Assembly: GCF_001548095.1 (NCBI RefSeq)
Contig: NZ_AP014815.1
Coordinates: 929,656 to 993,655, forward strand
Length of the DNA: 64,000 bases
Source of the DNA: Geminocystis sp. NIES-3708
GTDB taxonomy: Bacteria; Cyanobacteriota; Cyanobacteriia; Cyanobacteriales; Cyanobacteriaceae
Direction of reading: 5' to 3'
The notes under the pieces are model-generated. The model was given only the letters and a program-made list of their open reading frames with translations. It did not search any database and was not told the origin of the DNA. A program made the position numbers and the translations under genes. The stretch's first letter is position 1; every line of letters starts with the position of its first letter. Of the stretch, positions 1-9,186 are shown piece by piece.

Positions 1-1374
1 TCCACTGTTTGCCATTTCGATAGCTATTTTGATGGCTAAAGCTCGATCTCCTTCGACAATGGGTTTAATATGATTAGGAATACCCATGAGAATATCTTGC
101 AAAATTTGTTCTGGGTTTTCCGTGCGAGGATTATCGGAGGTAATGACTACAAAATCTGCTAGATTTGCCGCTATTTTACCCATGATAGGACGTTTTGTGC
201 GATCTCGATCCCCTCCACATCCAAAGACACAAATCATCTTACCAGCAATAAATGGACGGGCAGCTTTAAGTAAATTTTCTAAACTATCAGGAGTGTGAGC
301 ATAGTCAACGATTACATTTATATCTTGAATATCACTGACGGTGACTCTTTCCATACGCCCTGGCACACCATTAAAATGAGGAAGACTTTGAGCAATAATA
401 TCTAAACTTACTCCTAATTGTAAAACCGCTCCAACACTGGCTAAGAGGTTAGATAAATTAAATTGTCCCACCAAAGGAGAAGAAAATTCTATGTTGCCTT
501 GAGGTGTGTGTAATAAGCCACTTACCCCTGTAGCTTTATAAGTCAAATTGCTGGTATATAGATCAGCTTGATTATTATTAACGCTATAGCTCCAAATTTG
601 TCCAGCATTAAGGTTATTTATTAATTTTTGACCATAAAAGTCATCATAGTTAATAATCGCTTTCCCGTGTAAATATTCAGGGCTAAAGAGTAATGCCTTA
701 GCGGAAAAATAATCATCCATGTCTTTGTGATAATCAAGATGATCTTGGGTTAAATTGGTGAAGACAGCCACATCAAAATTACACCCTCTAATTCTTTTTT
801 GGGCTAAAGCATGAGAGCTTACTTCCATAACTGCATAATTATTTCCTGCCTTTACCGCTTCAGCTAGTTGTGCCTGTAAATCAATGGCAAAAGGGGTTGT
901 ATGAGTTGCTATTTTTTGATAACCCTGCCAACGGGCGTATAAAGTGCCGAATAAAGCAGTAGATTTTTGAGCTTGATGAAGGAAAAATTCAATTAAATGA
1001 GTGGTAGTAGTTTTACCATTTGTGCCTGTAACCCCTATCATGTTTAACTGTTGAGTGGGATAGCCATAAAATTTACTGGCAATATCAGCACAAAGACTAA
1101 CAATATTACCGCTAATAATAACGCAATCTTCAGGATTTGGAGGAATTTTACTAGCTACTTCAGGACTGATTATAGCGGCGATCGCCCCTTCTCGTAAAGC
1201 ACTTTGCCAAAATTCACCACCATCAACCCTTGTGCCAGGCATCCCGATAAAAACATCACCCTGAGTGGAAGCATGGGAATTGGTAGTTATACCTTTTATT
1301 TCTGCTTTTAGGTTAGGATGTTCAGGAATATAGCTAATATGAGCTAAATTTGATAATAATTGACTTAATTTCAT
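1..1374 (-). CDS. murE: UDP-N-acetylmuramoyl-tripeptide synthetase MurE (C-terminus cut by window edge)
   Basis: Cytoplasmic peptidoglycan ligase that adds meso-diaminopimelate to UDP-MurNAc-L-Ala-D-Glu using ATP. The minus-strand frame is open from an ATG at 1374 to the window edge, giving 458 codons; the family is usually about 490-500 residues, so only the last few dozen are missing. The Mur ligase ATP-binding loop GVTGTNGKTT is at residues 114-123. The motif DNPR, which marks the meso-DAP-specific enzymes, is in the C-terminal part (TSDNPRTENP). An N-terminal UMP-binding domain precedes the central ATPase domain. The gene lies 165 bp downstream of a glutaredoxin-like gene on the same strand, and the gap is filled with AT-rich short repeats, so cotranscription is uncertain. 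A HIP1 octamer (1178-1185) lies inside the gene. Confidence 0.96.
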   Translation of the reverse strand, partial: MKLSQLLSNLAHISYIPEHPNLKAEIKGITTNSHASTQGDVFIGMPGTRVDGGEFWQSALREGAIAAIISPEVASKIPPNPEDCVIISGNIVSLCADIASKFYGYPTQQLNMIGVTGTNGKTTTTHLIEFFLHQAQKSTALFGTLYARWQGYQKIATHTTPFAIDLQAQLAEAVKAGNNYAVMEVSSHALAQKRIRGCNFDVAVFTNLTQDHLDYHKDMDDYFSAKALLFSPEYLHGKAIINYDDFYGQKLINNLNAGQIWSYSVNNNQADLYTSNLTYKATGVSGLLHTPQGNIEFSSPLVGQFNLSNLLASVGAVLQLGVSLDIIAQSLPHFNGVPGRMERVTVSDIQDINVIVDYAHTPDSLENLLKAARPFIAGKMICVFGCGGDRDRTKRPIMGKIAANLADFVVITSDNPRTENPEQILQDILMGIPNHIKPIVEGDRALAIKIAIEMANSG

Positions 1375-1456
1375 AAAATTCACTCCTCAATTTATAGTTT
1401 AATAGTTCTTATTTTTGGCAACTTTTTGACAATGGGGTTAGAGAGATTTTTGATTT

Positions 1457-1541
1457 AAGGTTTTTAATTGTTAATTATCATTTGTTATTTGTCATTGGAA
1501 ATTTACCATTACCTATTGTTAATTGCTAATTGTTAATTATC
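1457..1541. repeat. AT-rich heptameric short tandem repeats (STRR-like)
   Basis: Reiterated units of the type TTAATTG/TTAATTA alternate with CATTTGTT/CATTACC-like variants between the glutaredoxin-like gene and murE. The stop codon of the glutaredoxin-like gene lies at the edge of the array. Similar arrays occur at about 5559-5581, 6018-6061, 9394-9418, 11391-11440, 15229-15271 and 49768-49798. They resemble the short tandemly repeated repetitive sequences known from cyanobacterial genomes. No function is implied. Confidence 0.7.
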
Positions 1542-1791
1542 AAAGTTTTTGTAAAATTTTTGTCAATTGTATCACTGAAATTCGAGGAGAGGGGCGAGGG
1601 ATTAATTTTTCTCCTTCTTCCGTTGCCAAAAACATTACTGGAATTTCGTATTGATACATTTCCCACCATTGCTTATTAGTATTAATATCCCTAATTTCAA
1701 TTTCTAACTCAATCTCAGTAATAGCCCTTAATTTTTCTTCTAATCCTTCGCATAAATGGCATTCAGGCTTACCATAAAGAATAATTTTCAT
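1540..1791 (-). CDS. Glutaredoxin-family thiol protein (CHLC active site)
   Basis: Small cytoplasmic thioredoxin-fold protein of 83 residues. The pattern beta1 (MKIILYGKPEC), CxxC at residues 11-14 (C-H-L-C), then an amphipathic helix and a cis-Pro-type segment (YEIPVMFL) matches the glutaredoxin-like DUF836 family. These proteins probably act in thiol-disulfide exchange; the substrate cannot be told from sequence. The gene starts 26 bp after the stop of the RluA-family gene on the same strand, so the two are likely cotranscribed. Confidence 0.85.
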   Translation of the reverse strand: MKIILYGKPECHLCEGLEEKLRAITEIELEIEIRDINTNKQWWEMYQYEIPVMFLATEEGEKLIPRPSPRISVIQLTKILQKL

Positions 1792-1817
1792 AGCTAAATA
1801 AATGGTTTAAGTTAATT

Positions 1818-3578
1818 TTAAAAAGGAGTTGGTGCTTGTAAATGTATCATTTTTTGTTGTTGAGGATGGATAAATTTAATTTCACGGGCATGAAGATGCA
1901 ATCTTAAACTATTATCCTTAGATTTTCCATAAAAGTGATCGCCTTTGATAGCTACGCCTAAACCTTCGGCACAATGGACTCTTAGCTGATGAGTTCTACC
2001 CGTGATAGGCTTTAACTGTAATCGTGTTTCTTCGTTTTCTATCCCCATCACTTGAAAATGAGTAACGCTCGGTTTTCCATCGTCATAATTTACCTCTTGT
2101 CTTGGTCGTGTTAAAGGATTTGACCATAAAGGCAAGTTAATTATGCCCTGTGATGAAGAAATTAGACCATCTGTTACTGCTTCATAAACTTTTTTAACCT
2201 GTCTTTGAGCAAATTGTTGAGATAAATGGAGATAACTTTCTTTAGTTTTTGCCAAAATTAATATGCCTGAAGTATCTTGATCTAATCTATGTACTGTGGT
2301 AATATCATAATTACGATTATCCCTAAAAATCTGTTTAAAACGAATAAGAACACTGTCAAAATTTTTGCTTCCTCTACCTGACACTGATAGCAAACCACTG
2401 GGTTTATTTACCACTAATAACCACTCATCTTCATAAATAATGGGAATAGATTCTTGAGTATCAATAGCTTCAACCCTAGGCAAACCAGATAACAGAAAAC
2501 CCATTAATGGTTGACATCTTTCTTCACAAGCAGGGTAGAAATAACCTTCAATTTTTTCGCCATTGGGAGAGTTTTCCCCCCACCAAACTTCAGCCATAGC
2601 AAGGGGTTGTAGATTATTCGTTGCCGCATAGTGAAGTAATTTAGGAGTGCAACAGTCTCCCGTACCAGTAGGAATAAATGTTTTATCTAATAATTTACCG
2701 ATACTTAAACTATCACCCATGAAATTGGTAATTGTATAAGCAGTTTGCATTTGTGCCTGTAATTGTTTTGATAATTCTTTTCGTTGTTGTTTTAGTTGTT
2801 TAATTTTAAGATTAGCTTGATTAATTACCTCTTCTAAGGGTTTTATTTTTTCTTGCCATTGATGTTTTAAATTTCGTCTTTGCCAATCATCTTTCCGACT
2901 TTCTTGCTGTAAATTATAAAGTTTTTTATTAATATCAAATTCTAATAGTAATCCATAAGAAAATCTTGTTTGATTATTATTGAGTGAGAATGTTAATAAA
3001 AATATTGAGGCTATAGCTATTACAAGATATGAATTATTAAAAGTATCAGTATATAAAATTCGTTTCTTATCTCTAATTTCTTTTCTTTGATGATGAATAG
3101 CTTTTAATTCCCGCCATTGATTTTCGTATTCTATTTTCAGTTGCTTATATTCTTCCCTAATAATGAGATTTTCAAGGGCAAGTATTTCATTTTTAATTTC
3201 ATCTAATTGTTTAAGGGTAAAATTTTCTGCTAAGGCAATAACAGAGTTACTAGAAATTTGTGATACCCAACCGTTAACTTCTTTTTTACCGTTTAATAAT
3301 CCCGAAAAGGCTTTGATTACTCCTAGTTTTTCTTGACTATTTTTGACTATCAAAATTCCTAGCATTTTTCCTTTGACAGTAGAAAAGTTCGCTTCTTTTA
3401 ATTGACGACATAAACTTAAAGCAATTTTTTCTGCTAAAATTGTGCGAGGTAATTTCAGGTTAACTTCTGTTTTAGGGCAAATTCCTTGATAATAATAGGT
3501 AATAATCTCTTTTTCTTCTATGTCTGCCGATGAGACAAAATCTGTTAAGGGATGCAATAATTTATCTAAATAACTCAA
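1818..3578 (-). CDS. RluA-family RNA pseudouridine synthase with long N-terminal coiled-coil extension
   Basis: Converts specific uridines in rRNA or tRNA to pseudouridine. The catalytic motif HRLDQDTSG, containing the essential Asp, is at about residue 432, and the fold continues through LQLKPITGRTHQLRVH. The C-terminal 220 residues are a standard RluA/RluD catalytic domain. The first 360 residues are an extension of the type seen in long cyanobacterial RluA proteins, rich in Lys/Glu/Gln and probably coiled coil (about 150-290). It is interrupted near residues 185-210 by an unexpectedly hydrophobic stretch (YLVIAIASIFLLTFSL) that could be a membrane anchor. The target site (23S rRNA or tRNA) cannot be deduced. 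It is transcribed ahead of the glutaredoxin-like gene. Confidence 0.9.
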   Translation of the reverse strand: MSYLDKLLHPLTDFVSSADIEEKEIITYYYQGICPKTEVNLKLPRTILAEKIALSLCRQLKEANFSTVKGKMLGILIVKNSQEKLGVIKAFSGLLNGKKEVNGWVSQISSNSVIALAENFTLKQLDEIKNEILALENLIIREEYKQLKIEYENQWRELKAIHHQRKEIRDKKRILYTDTFNNSYLVIAIASIFLLTFSLNNNQTRFSYGLLLEFDINKKLYNLQQESRKDDWQRRNLKHQWQEKIKPLEEVINQANLKIKQLKQQRKELSKQLQAQMQTAYTITNFMGDSLSIGKLLDKTFIPTGTGDCCTPKLLHYAATNNLQPLAMAEVWWGENSPNGEKIEGYFYPACEERCQPLMGFLLSGLPRVEAIDTQESIPIIYEDEWLLVVNKPSGLLSVSGRGSKNFDSVLIRFKQIFRDNRNYDITTVHRLDQDTSGILILAKTKESYLHLSQQFAQRQVKKVYEAVTDGLISSSQGIINLPLWSNPLTRPRQEVNYDDGKPSVTHFQVMGIENEETRLQLKPITGRTHQLRVHCAEGLGVAIKGDHFYGKSKDNSLRLHLHAREIKFIHPQQQKMIHLQAPTPF

Positions 3579-3623
3579 AACAATTAATATTTTTTCTCAA
3601 ATTAACCTATTTATGGTGATTTT

Positions 3624-4013
3624 ATGTCGATGAATAACTTATTTTTAGCCATTGCGTCAATTTTAGCTGGTTTAGCTGTTATTGGTGGTGCTTTTGCCTC
3701 CCATAGTTTAAAGAATATTTTAACAGATTATGCTTTATCGATTTGGGAAACTGGCATTAAATATCAAATGTATCATAGTCTAGGTTTGTTTCTTGTCGCT
3801 ATTTTAATGAAAAGTCAGGAAATATCTTCGATTTGGTTAAATACGGCTGGTTTTGCTTTTATAATCGGAATTATTTTATTTTCTGGTAGTTTATATCTTT
3901 TGAGCTTCACAGAAATTAAATGGTTAGGTGCAATTACTCCTTTAGGGGGAGTTGCCTTTATTCTTGGTTGGGGATGCTTGGCTTTTTTTGCCTTTAGTTT
4001 TAATGAAAAATAA
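3624..4013 (+). CDS. DUF423 family small membrane protein
   Basis: A 129-residue integral membrane protein with four hydrophobic segments. The N-terminal pattern (ASILAGLAVIGGAFASHSLK), a YQMYHSLGLF segment after the first helix and the glycine-rich C-terminal helices (ITPLGGVAFILGWGCLAF) are typical of DUF423 (YgdD-like) proteins. Function is unknown throughout the family. It is divergent from the RluA-family gene, with 45 bp between the starts. ATG at 3624 is the first in-frame start and places the first membrane segment at the N-terminus as usual. Confidence 0.9.
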   Translation: MSMNNLFLAIASILAGLAVIGGAFASHSLKNILTDYALSIWETGIKYQMYHSLGLFLVAILMKSQEISSIWLNTAGFAFIIGIILFSGSLYLLSFTEIKWLGAITPLGGVAFILGWGCLAFFAFSFNEK

Positions 4014-4137
4014 TTAATTAAACAACTTTTGGGAAGTCAGCTAATAGGCAATAGTGATAATAATTAATTATTTATAAATAAGAATTGATTTTCAATTTCT
4101 TTTTTTGCTAGATATTTATTGATATGGATAAGGCAAA

Positions 4138-4920
4138 TTATTTAAAAGCAGAAATTAACCACGCACTAATAATTATCAGTAAAAGAAAAATTTCTAATAG
4201 TTTAAAATGAGTCGGTAATTTTTGCCATTCTTCCCTGATGATTTTTCCCCAGTTTTTCGTTAGATTTTCCGTCAGTAATTTTATAACATGATTGTGACTC
4301 GCTTCGTGTTCCATAGAAGTAGAATTATCATTGTGAATCTTACTATAATTCAAAAAAAATAAAGTATCTTTGTCACTCGCACTATAATTCATTATCATCG
4401 ATAAAATTAAGGGATAACCTCCTATTTTGACACTCATGAGAATATGTAAGGCGATATTAAAAACGATTATCAACCATGATATTAAATGTAAAGTGTACCA
4501 AATATGATTTAATTCTCCTCTCGGTAGCCATTCTTCATCCATCATTTTGCCAGTAAATAAAGCAAAAGTTAACACAAAAATAATAGAAGTATTGATATAG
4601 CGATGAAGAGTGTACCACCATATCGGTTTATTGATTAATTTTAGTTGATTGAAACTATTCGATTGAATTAGTTTTTTTTCTCCTCGATGAATGACATAAA
4701 TCACAAAAAAAGGAAATATTAATAAAGAGAATAAGCCAAAAGTACCATGAATTCCTTCGATTTCTTGCCAATCAGGAAGAAATATTTTCCCCCAACGTCC
4801 ATCATAAGTATTATAAGTCCAAAAAGCAGTGATTATTGCCAGAATAACAAATAATCCCTGAAAATTATGAGTGATTCTTAATAATAATGGTTGATAAGGA
4901 AATGATGGTTTTTTTGACAT
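4138..4920 (-). CDS. Cytochrome b/b561-type membrane protein
   Basis: A 260-residue protein with four predicted membrane helices in the first 170 residues, a His-rich loop region and a fifth C-terminal hydrophobic helix. Histidines placed in helices (ITHNFQGLF, EIEGIHGTFGLF, LHRYINTS, LHLISWLIIVFNIALHILM) match the diheme cytochrome b561/Ni-Fe-hydrogenase b-type fold. It probably carries heme and shuttles electrons across the membrane. The partner is not visible: neighbours are a DUF423 protein and a phosphatase. A pseudo-repetitive, Asn/His-rich linker lies at residues 185-215. Confidence 0.78.
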   Translation of the reverse strand: MSKKPSFPYQPLLLRITHNFQGLFVILAIITAFWTYNTYDGRWGKIFLPDWQEIEGIHGTFGLFSLLIFPFFVIYVIHRGEKKLIQSNSFNQLKLINKPIWWYTLHRYINTSIIFVLTFALFTGKMMDEEWLPRGELNHIWYTLHLISWLIIVFNIALHILMSVKIGGYPLILSMIMNYSASDKDTLFFLNYSKIHNDNSTSMEHEASHNHVIKLLTENLTKNWGKIIREEWQKLPTHFKLLEIFLLLIIISAWLISAFK

Positions 4921-5060
4921 TTTTTTCTAAGAAATATGGACAATTTTTACTTAAAATAAAAGAAAAAAAGTAGCATTATTGGTGAAATGTTTAATTCTAA
5001 GATGAAGAGATAATTAATTAGTTTTTTTATCCCTGATTATACTAACTATCAGTTTTTAAT

Positions 5061-5534
5061 TTAATTTTTTTGACAATATTCTAACAATCCTTGACAGGAA
5101 TCTAATAATAAATCAATAACGTAGTCAAAACCAGATTCTCCCCCATAATAAGGATCAGGTACTTCTTTATCTTTAAATTTTGTGGTAAAATCACACATTA
5201 ATTTGATTTTGTCTCGATATTTTCTGGTACTATCAAGTGCTAAAATATCAACATAATTAGACTTATCCATCGCTAAAATTAAGTCATAATATTCTAGATC
5301 AAAATCTTCTATTTGTCTAGCTTTTCCTTTTAATTCTATACCTCTTTTTTGGGCAGCCATTCTCATTCTTGTATCTGGAGATGCACCAATATGATATTTG
5401 GATGTACCGGCAGAATCGCACTCAAATTTATCCGTCAAACCTTCTTTTTCGATTAAATAATTCATAATATTTTCCGCAGAAGGTGATCGGCAAATATTAC
5501 CTAAACAAACAAAAAGTAACTTAGTTTTTCCCAT
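5061..5534 (-). CDS. Low molecular weight protein-tyrosine phosphatase
   Basis: A 157-residue cytoplasmic phosphatase. The P-loop CX5R(S/T) is at the N-terminus (C10-LGNIC-R16-S17), and the general-acid motif DPYYGG is near residue 127. Both are diagnostic for the LMW-PTP family. Cyanobacterial members can dephosphorylate tyrosine-phosphorylated proteins, including photosynthetic antenna proteins, but the substrate here is unknown. It follows ybaB on the same strand with a 48-bp gap that contains a heptamer repeat (ATTACTT). Confidence 0.95.
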   Translation of the reverse strand: MGKTKLLFVCLGNICRSPSAENIMNYLIEKEGLTDKFECDSAGTSKYHIGASPDTRMRMAAQKRGIELKGKARQIEDFDLEYYDLILAMDKSNYVDILALDSTRKYRDKIKLMCDFTTKFKDKEVPDPYYGGESGFDYVIDLLLDSCQGLLEYCQKN

Positions 5535-5582
5535 ATCAAAATTATTTTATTTTATCTATTACTTATTACTTATTACTTATTT

Positions 5583-5930
5583 TTACATTCCGGGTAAACC
5601 TAAATTACCAGTTAAGGCTTCCATTTTTTCCCGCATAATTTCTGTAGATTTTTGGTGTGCATCTTTAAAGGCTTCTGTTACAATTTCAGATAATTCAGTG
5701 GCAGTTTTAGTTAAGGCTTCATCTTTGATTTCCACAGATTGAGGCTCTTGATTACCAGTCACAGTCACTACAACTAAACCATCAGCACTTTGCCCTTCAA
5801 TGCGTAAGGTTTCTAATTCTTCTTGAAGTTTTTTTGCATCATCTTGAATTTGTTGGGCTTTTTGAAAGGCATTGGCTAATTCTTTCATTTTACCTAAACC
5901 GAAACCAAATCCTTTTCCTTGATTAGTCAT
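5583..5930 (-). CDS. YbaB/EbfC family nucleoid-associated protein
   Basis: A 115-residue DNA-binding protein. The Gly-rich start ([14 protein letters not shown]), a long N-terminal helix ([20 protein letters not shown]), the beta strand [16 protein letters not shown] and the C-terminal helix ([18 protein letters not shown]) give the full YbaB/EbfC pattern. It is expected to form tweezer-like homodimers that bind DNA. It lies between def (upstream, 121 bp) and the tyrosine phosphatase on the same strand. Confidence 0.93.
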   Translation of the reverse strand: MTNQGKGFGFGLGKMKELANAFQKAQQIQDDAKKLQEELETLRIEGQSADGLVVVTVTGNQEPQSVEIKDEALTKTATELSEIVTEAFKDAHQKSTEIMREKMEALTGNLGLPGM

Positions 5931-6017
5931 CTTTTTTGTAGTTAATAGTGAATGAATAATGAATAGTTAATAGGAAATGAATAATAGAAGATAATTTATT
6001 TCTACCATTACCTATTG

Positions 6018-6061
6018 CGTTAATTAATTGTTAATTGTTAATTGTACATTGTTAATTGTTT
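6018..6061. repeat. AT-rich heptamer array at the 3' end of def
   Basis: Five imperfect units of TTAATTG/TACATTG lie directly after the deformylase coding sequence, and the last unit supplies its stop codon. Same family as the array at 1457-1541. Confidence 0.65.
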
Positions 6062-6621
6062 ATTATGGGTTTTACTGCAGAAACGGAAAAACCTTTTTTA
6101 TTTAATTCTTCCGTTAATGCAAAGTTATTTTGCACTCTATCGACAAATAATACTCCATTGAGATGATCCATTTCATGCTGAATTACTCTGGAGAGTAAAC
6201 CCATCGTTTTAATTTTCTGTTGTTTTCCATATTCATCTTTATAAATAACTTCGATAGTGCGAGGGCGAGTAACTTCTAAAAAAACTTGAGGAATACTTAA
6301 ACAACCTTCTTCCATAACGCATAAATCTTTACTGACTCTTTTGATTTCGGGATTAATGAGAATCATGGGAGGATTTGCTTGGTTATCTGGTTGAGTGTCA
6401 ATGACAATTATTTGTTTATTGATACCGATTTGAGGTGCTGCTAAACCAATGCCATTTTCACTATACATTGTTTGCAACATTTCTTTGGCTAACTGTCGGA
6501 TACTATCATCTATTTTTGCGACTCTTTTAGCTGGTTGACGTAAAACTTTATCTCCCAAATAGTGCATCTCTAGGGGGGGATTCTCTAATTTTTCTTTTTC
6601 TATAATTAGATTTTTAGTCAT
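6052..6621 (-). CDS. def: Peptide deformylase
   Basis: Removes the formyl group from nascent N-formyl-methionine in the cytoplasm, using a metal ion. All three motifs are present: GIGLAAPQIG at residues 57-66, EGCLSIP at 105-111 (the Cys is a metal ligand) and QHEMDH at 148-153 (two His ligands and the catalytic Glu). The length of 189 residues fits the family. The start ATG at 6621 gives an N-terminal extension of about 20 residues, usual for cyanobacterial enzymes. Confidence 0.97.
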   Translation of the reverse strand: MTKNLIIEKEKLENPPLEMHYLGDKVLRQPAKRVAKIDDSIRQLAKEMLQTMYSENGIGLAAPQIGINKQIIVIDTQPDNQANPPMILINPEIKRVSKDLCVMEEGCLSIPQVFLEVTRPRTIEVIYKDEYGKQQKIKTMGLLSRVIQHEMDHLNGVLFVDRVQNNFALTEELNKKGFSVSAVKPIINN

Positions 6622-6742
6622 AATTTCTATTTGATAAATTAATAATAAAATTTTTAATACAATACAGGATGATTGGGGATATTAAAATATTAACTTGATT
6701 TTTGTACCGTTTGATCGATTAACATAGCAAATAGCAAACAAA

Positions 6743-6781
6743 CTTTGCGTCTTTCTTTGCGCCTTCGAGCCTTTGCGAGAC
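6743..6781. repeat. CTTTGCG-type direct repeat
   Basis: Three imperfect copies of a CTTTGCG core (CTTTGCGTCTTT, CTTTGCGCCTT, CCTTTGCGAGAC) lie in the divergent region between def and the TgpA-like gene. I recognise similar CTTTGCG-rich motifs as dispersed repeats in cyanobacterial intergenic DNA. Function unknown. Confidence 0.55.
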
Positions 6782-6837
6782 ATTTCTAACACCAAGAAAT
6801 AAGACAACGCCATTAAAACCAGCGTGAATTAATTATC

Positions 6838-9186
6838 ATGGAAGAATTACGCCAACGCCCGACTATTAAAGATATTATTGAGCAAATAAAATCTTTTCCT
6901 CCCCCCAAAACAGAAGAATCAATTTTACTGAGAATCTTAGTGCAAACGATGGTGATTATCGGTATTATTTCTACGGATGTTGCCGCTAGAGGTGAATCGA
7001 TTATGAGTTTATGGGCGATTCCTTTGAGTATTTTAGGTGCTGTTATTAGTTGGCGAAGACGCAAGAAAAAAAATATTAGTCTTAAATTTGGTTTAGCGAT
7101 CTCTATGATTGTAACATTAGTGATCTTTTTAGGCAATTTATTAGAAAGTTTATTTGATAATCGGTTAGTGTTGGCAGAATTTTTAGTACAATTACAAGTC
7201 TTACACAGCTTTGATTTACCCAGAAGAAAAGACTTAGGTTATTCCATGATTATCGGTTTAATCTTGATAGGGGTATCCGCTACATTATCGCAAACATTAG
7301 CTTTTGCACCTTGGTTATTATTGTTTTTATTTATCTCTATTCCCACCATGATATTAGATTATCGCTCCAGAATGGGGTTGGAAACTTGGGAAACAGAATT
7401 TAAACAAAATCAAAGGGAAAAAAATCCCCTTAAAAAACAACAATGGCGGCAAAATTCTCCTTTATCAGTCAAAAAATTAACTAGTTTTGTCTTAATCATT
7501 ATCATTATTGGGCTATCTTTATTCGCTATTATGCCCCGTTATCCTGGTTATCAATTACAAACTTTTCCTGTCAAAGCACCTGATGGATTACAAAAAAGTT
7601 TTCAGCCCGGTGACAAAAACAGAGGTATTGTTAGCCCTGGATATAATCGTGATGGTAGTCGTCAAGGTGACGGAGATTTAATTGGTGATGGTGGCAGTGG
7701 AGACAATCCGGATAATTCCTATTATGGTTTTAATACCACTATTAATCAAAATTTTTCCGGCAATATCCTCGAAAAGAAAATTTTGTTAAGAATACGTTCT
7801 CAAGCTAAAGGTTTTTGGAGAGTGTTAGCTTTTGATCATTATACAGGACTTGGGTGGAAAATTTCCAGAGAAGATAAAACCATTGATCTTAATCGTAATC
7901 CTTGGAATTATGTGTTTAATTTGAATATACCTTTTATCAAAGGTGAGACTCGCAGAATTATTCAAACCGTCACAGTGGTTTCCGATTTACCCAATATTGT
8001 TCCTGTTTTGAGTAATCCTCAATTTATTTATTTTCCCACCGAACAACTTGCCGTTGATACTGAAGGTAGTTTGCGATCACCTGCTGGATTAATTGAGGGC
8101 TTAACTTATACTACCGTATCACAAGTACCCTATCGAAGTCAAACAAATTTAAAACAAGCAGGAAATAATTATCCTGAATCGATAACTAAATATTACTTGG
8201 AAATCCCCTCGGAAATAAAAGAGAAAGTTAAACAAAAAGCGGAAGAATTATTAGCAAAATCTCCTAATCAATTAAAATCTAACTATGAAAAAGCTTTATA
8301 TTTAGCCCAAGCTATTAAACAAAATTATGAAATTCAACCTAATATTCCTTTACTAAAAAAAGGAGAAGACTTAACTTTAGCATTCTTTAAAAATAAAGGA
8401 GGTTATCCAGATCACTTTGCTACAGTTTACACGATGATGTTGCGATCACTTGATATTCCTTCTCGTTTAGTTGTTGGTTTTGCCAGTGGACAATTTAACC
8501 CTTTTACAGGCTATTATGTGGTACACAACACCGATGCCCATGCCTTAACGGAAGTTTACTTTCCTAACTATGGATGGCATTATTTTGATCCTTTACCCGG
8601 TCATGAAATTATACCACCATCCTTTGAAGATGACAATACTTTTGGAGTTTTAGGACAATTATGGAATTGGGTTGCTAGTTGGTTGCCTTCTCCTATTACT
8701 GGTTTTATAAAAGCTTTATTTTCTAATATATTGAAGACAATAACGAACCTTTTAGGTGCAAGTTGGATAGTTAAAATTTGGCAATTTTTAACAGGAAGTT
8801 TTATTGGTATTTTAATAGGATTTTTAGGGTTAATTATTCTTGCTTTTATTAGTTGGTTAGGGTGGAATTTTATTCAAAAATTACTATATCGTCTGAGATT
8901 AGCTAAACTTAATCCCATAGAAAAATTGTATAAAGAAATGTTAGATTTATTAGCAGATAAAGGATATATAAAAAATTCAGCTCAAACTCCTTTAGAATAT
9001 GCTCATACTTTAACGGAATTTTTAACTATAGAACAACTAGAAATTGTGGTGTTAATTACCGATAGTTATATACAATGGCGTTACGGTAATCTTTCTGTTA
9101 ATTTAGACTATTTAAAATCACAATTTAGGTTATTAAATAATAGTTTAAATCAGAAGAAAATTAATACTATATCATTTCAAAGATAA
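6838..9186 (+). CDS. TgpA-like membrane protein with transglutaminase-like domain lacking the catalytic Cys
   Basis: A 782-residue membrane protein of the TgpA architecture: an N-terminal DUF3488-type bundle of five or six helices (about 35-240), an extracytoplasmic transglutaminase-like domain (about 430-600), another helix (about 650-680) and a C-terminal cytoplasmic DUF4129-like tail. In the transglutaminase core, GYPDHFATVY stands where active enzymes have GYCxxFA, so the nucleophile is Pro524. The His (H568 in TDAHALTEVY) and Asp (D584 in FDPLPG) of the triad remain. The domain is therefore probably non-catalytic, perhaps binding cell-wall or protein ligands. Such proteins are often encoded beside a DUF58 protein; here that partner is about 10 kb away at 19357. 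A Gly/Asp-rich linker lies near residues 265-300. Confidence 0.88.
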   Translation: MEELRQRPTIKDIIEQIKSFPPPKTEESILLRILVQTMVIIGIISTDVAARGESIMSLWAIPLSILGAVISWRRRKKKNISLKFGLAISMIVTLVIFLGNLLESLFDNRLVLAEFLVQLQVLHSFDLPRRKDLGYSMIIGLILIGVSATLSQTLAFAPWLLLFLFISIPTMILDYRSRMGLETWETEFKQNQREKNPLKKQQWRQNSPLSVKKLTSFVLIIIIIGLSLFAIMPRYPGYQLQTFPVKAPDGLQKSFQPGDKNRGIVSPGYNRDGSRQGDGDLIGDGGSGDNPDNSYYGFNTTINQNFSGNILEKKILLRIRSQAKGFWRVLAFDHYTGLGWKISREDKTIDLNRNPWNYVFNLNIPFIKGETRRIIQTVTVVSDLPNIVPVLSNPQFIYFPTEQLAVDTEGSLRSPAGLIEGLTYTTVSQVPYRSQTNLKQAGNNYPESITKYYLEIPSEIKEKVKQKAEELLAKSPNQLKSNYEKALYLAQAIKQNYEIQPNIPLLKKGEDLTLAFFKNKGGYPDHFATVYTMMLRSLDIPSRLVVGFASGQFNPFTGYYVVHNTDAHALTEVYFPNYGWHYFDPLPGHEIIPPSFEDDNTFGVLGQLWNWVASWLPSPITGFIKALFSNILKTITNLLGASWIVKIWQFLTGSFIGILIGFLGLIILAFISWLGWNFIQKLLYRLRLAKLNPIEKLYKEMLDLLADKGYIKNSAQTPLEYAHTLTEFLTIEQLEIVVLITDSYIQWRYGNLSVNLDYLKSQFRLLNNSLNQKKINTISFQR

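Noticed and set aside
6813-7136. Antisense frame over the start of the TgpA-like gene
   Set aside because: Lies fully within a gene with clear homology on the other strand; no protein-like motif of its own.
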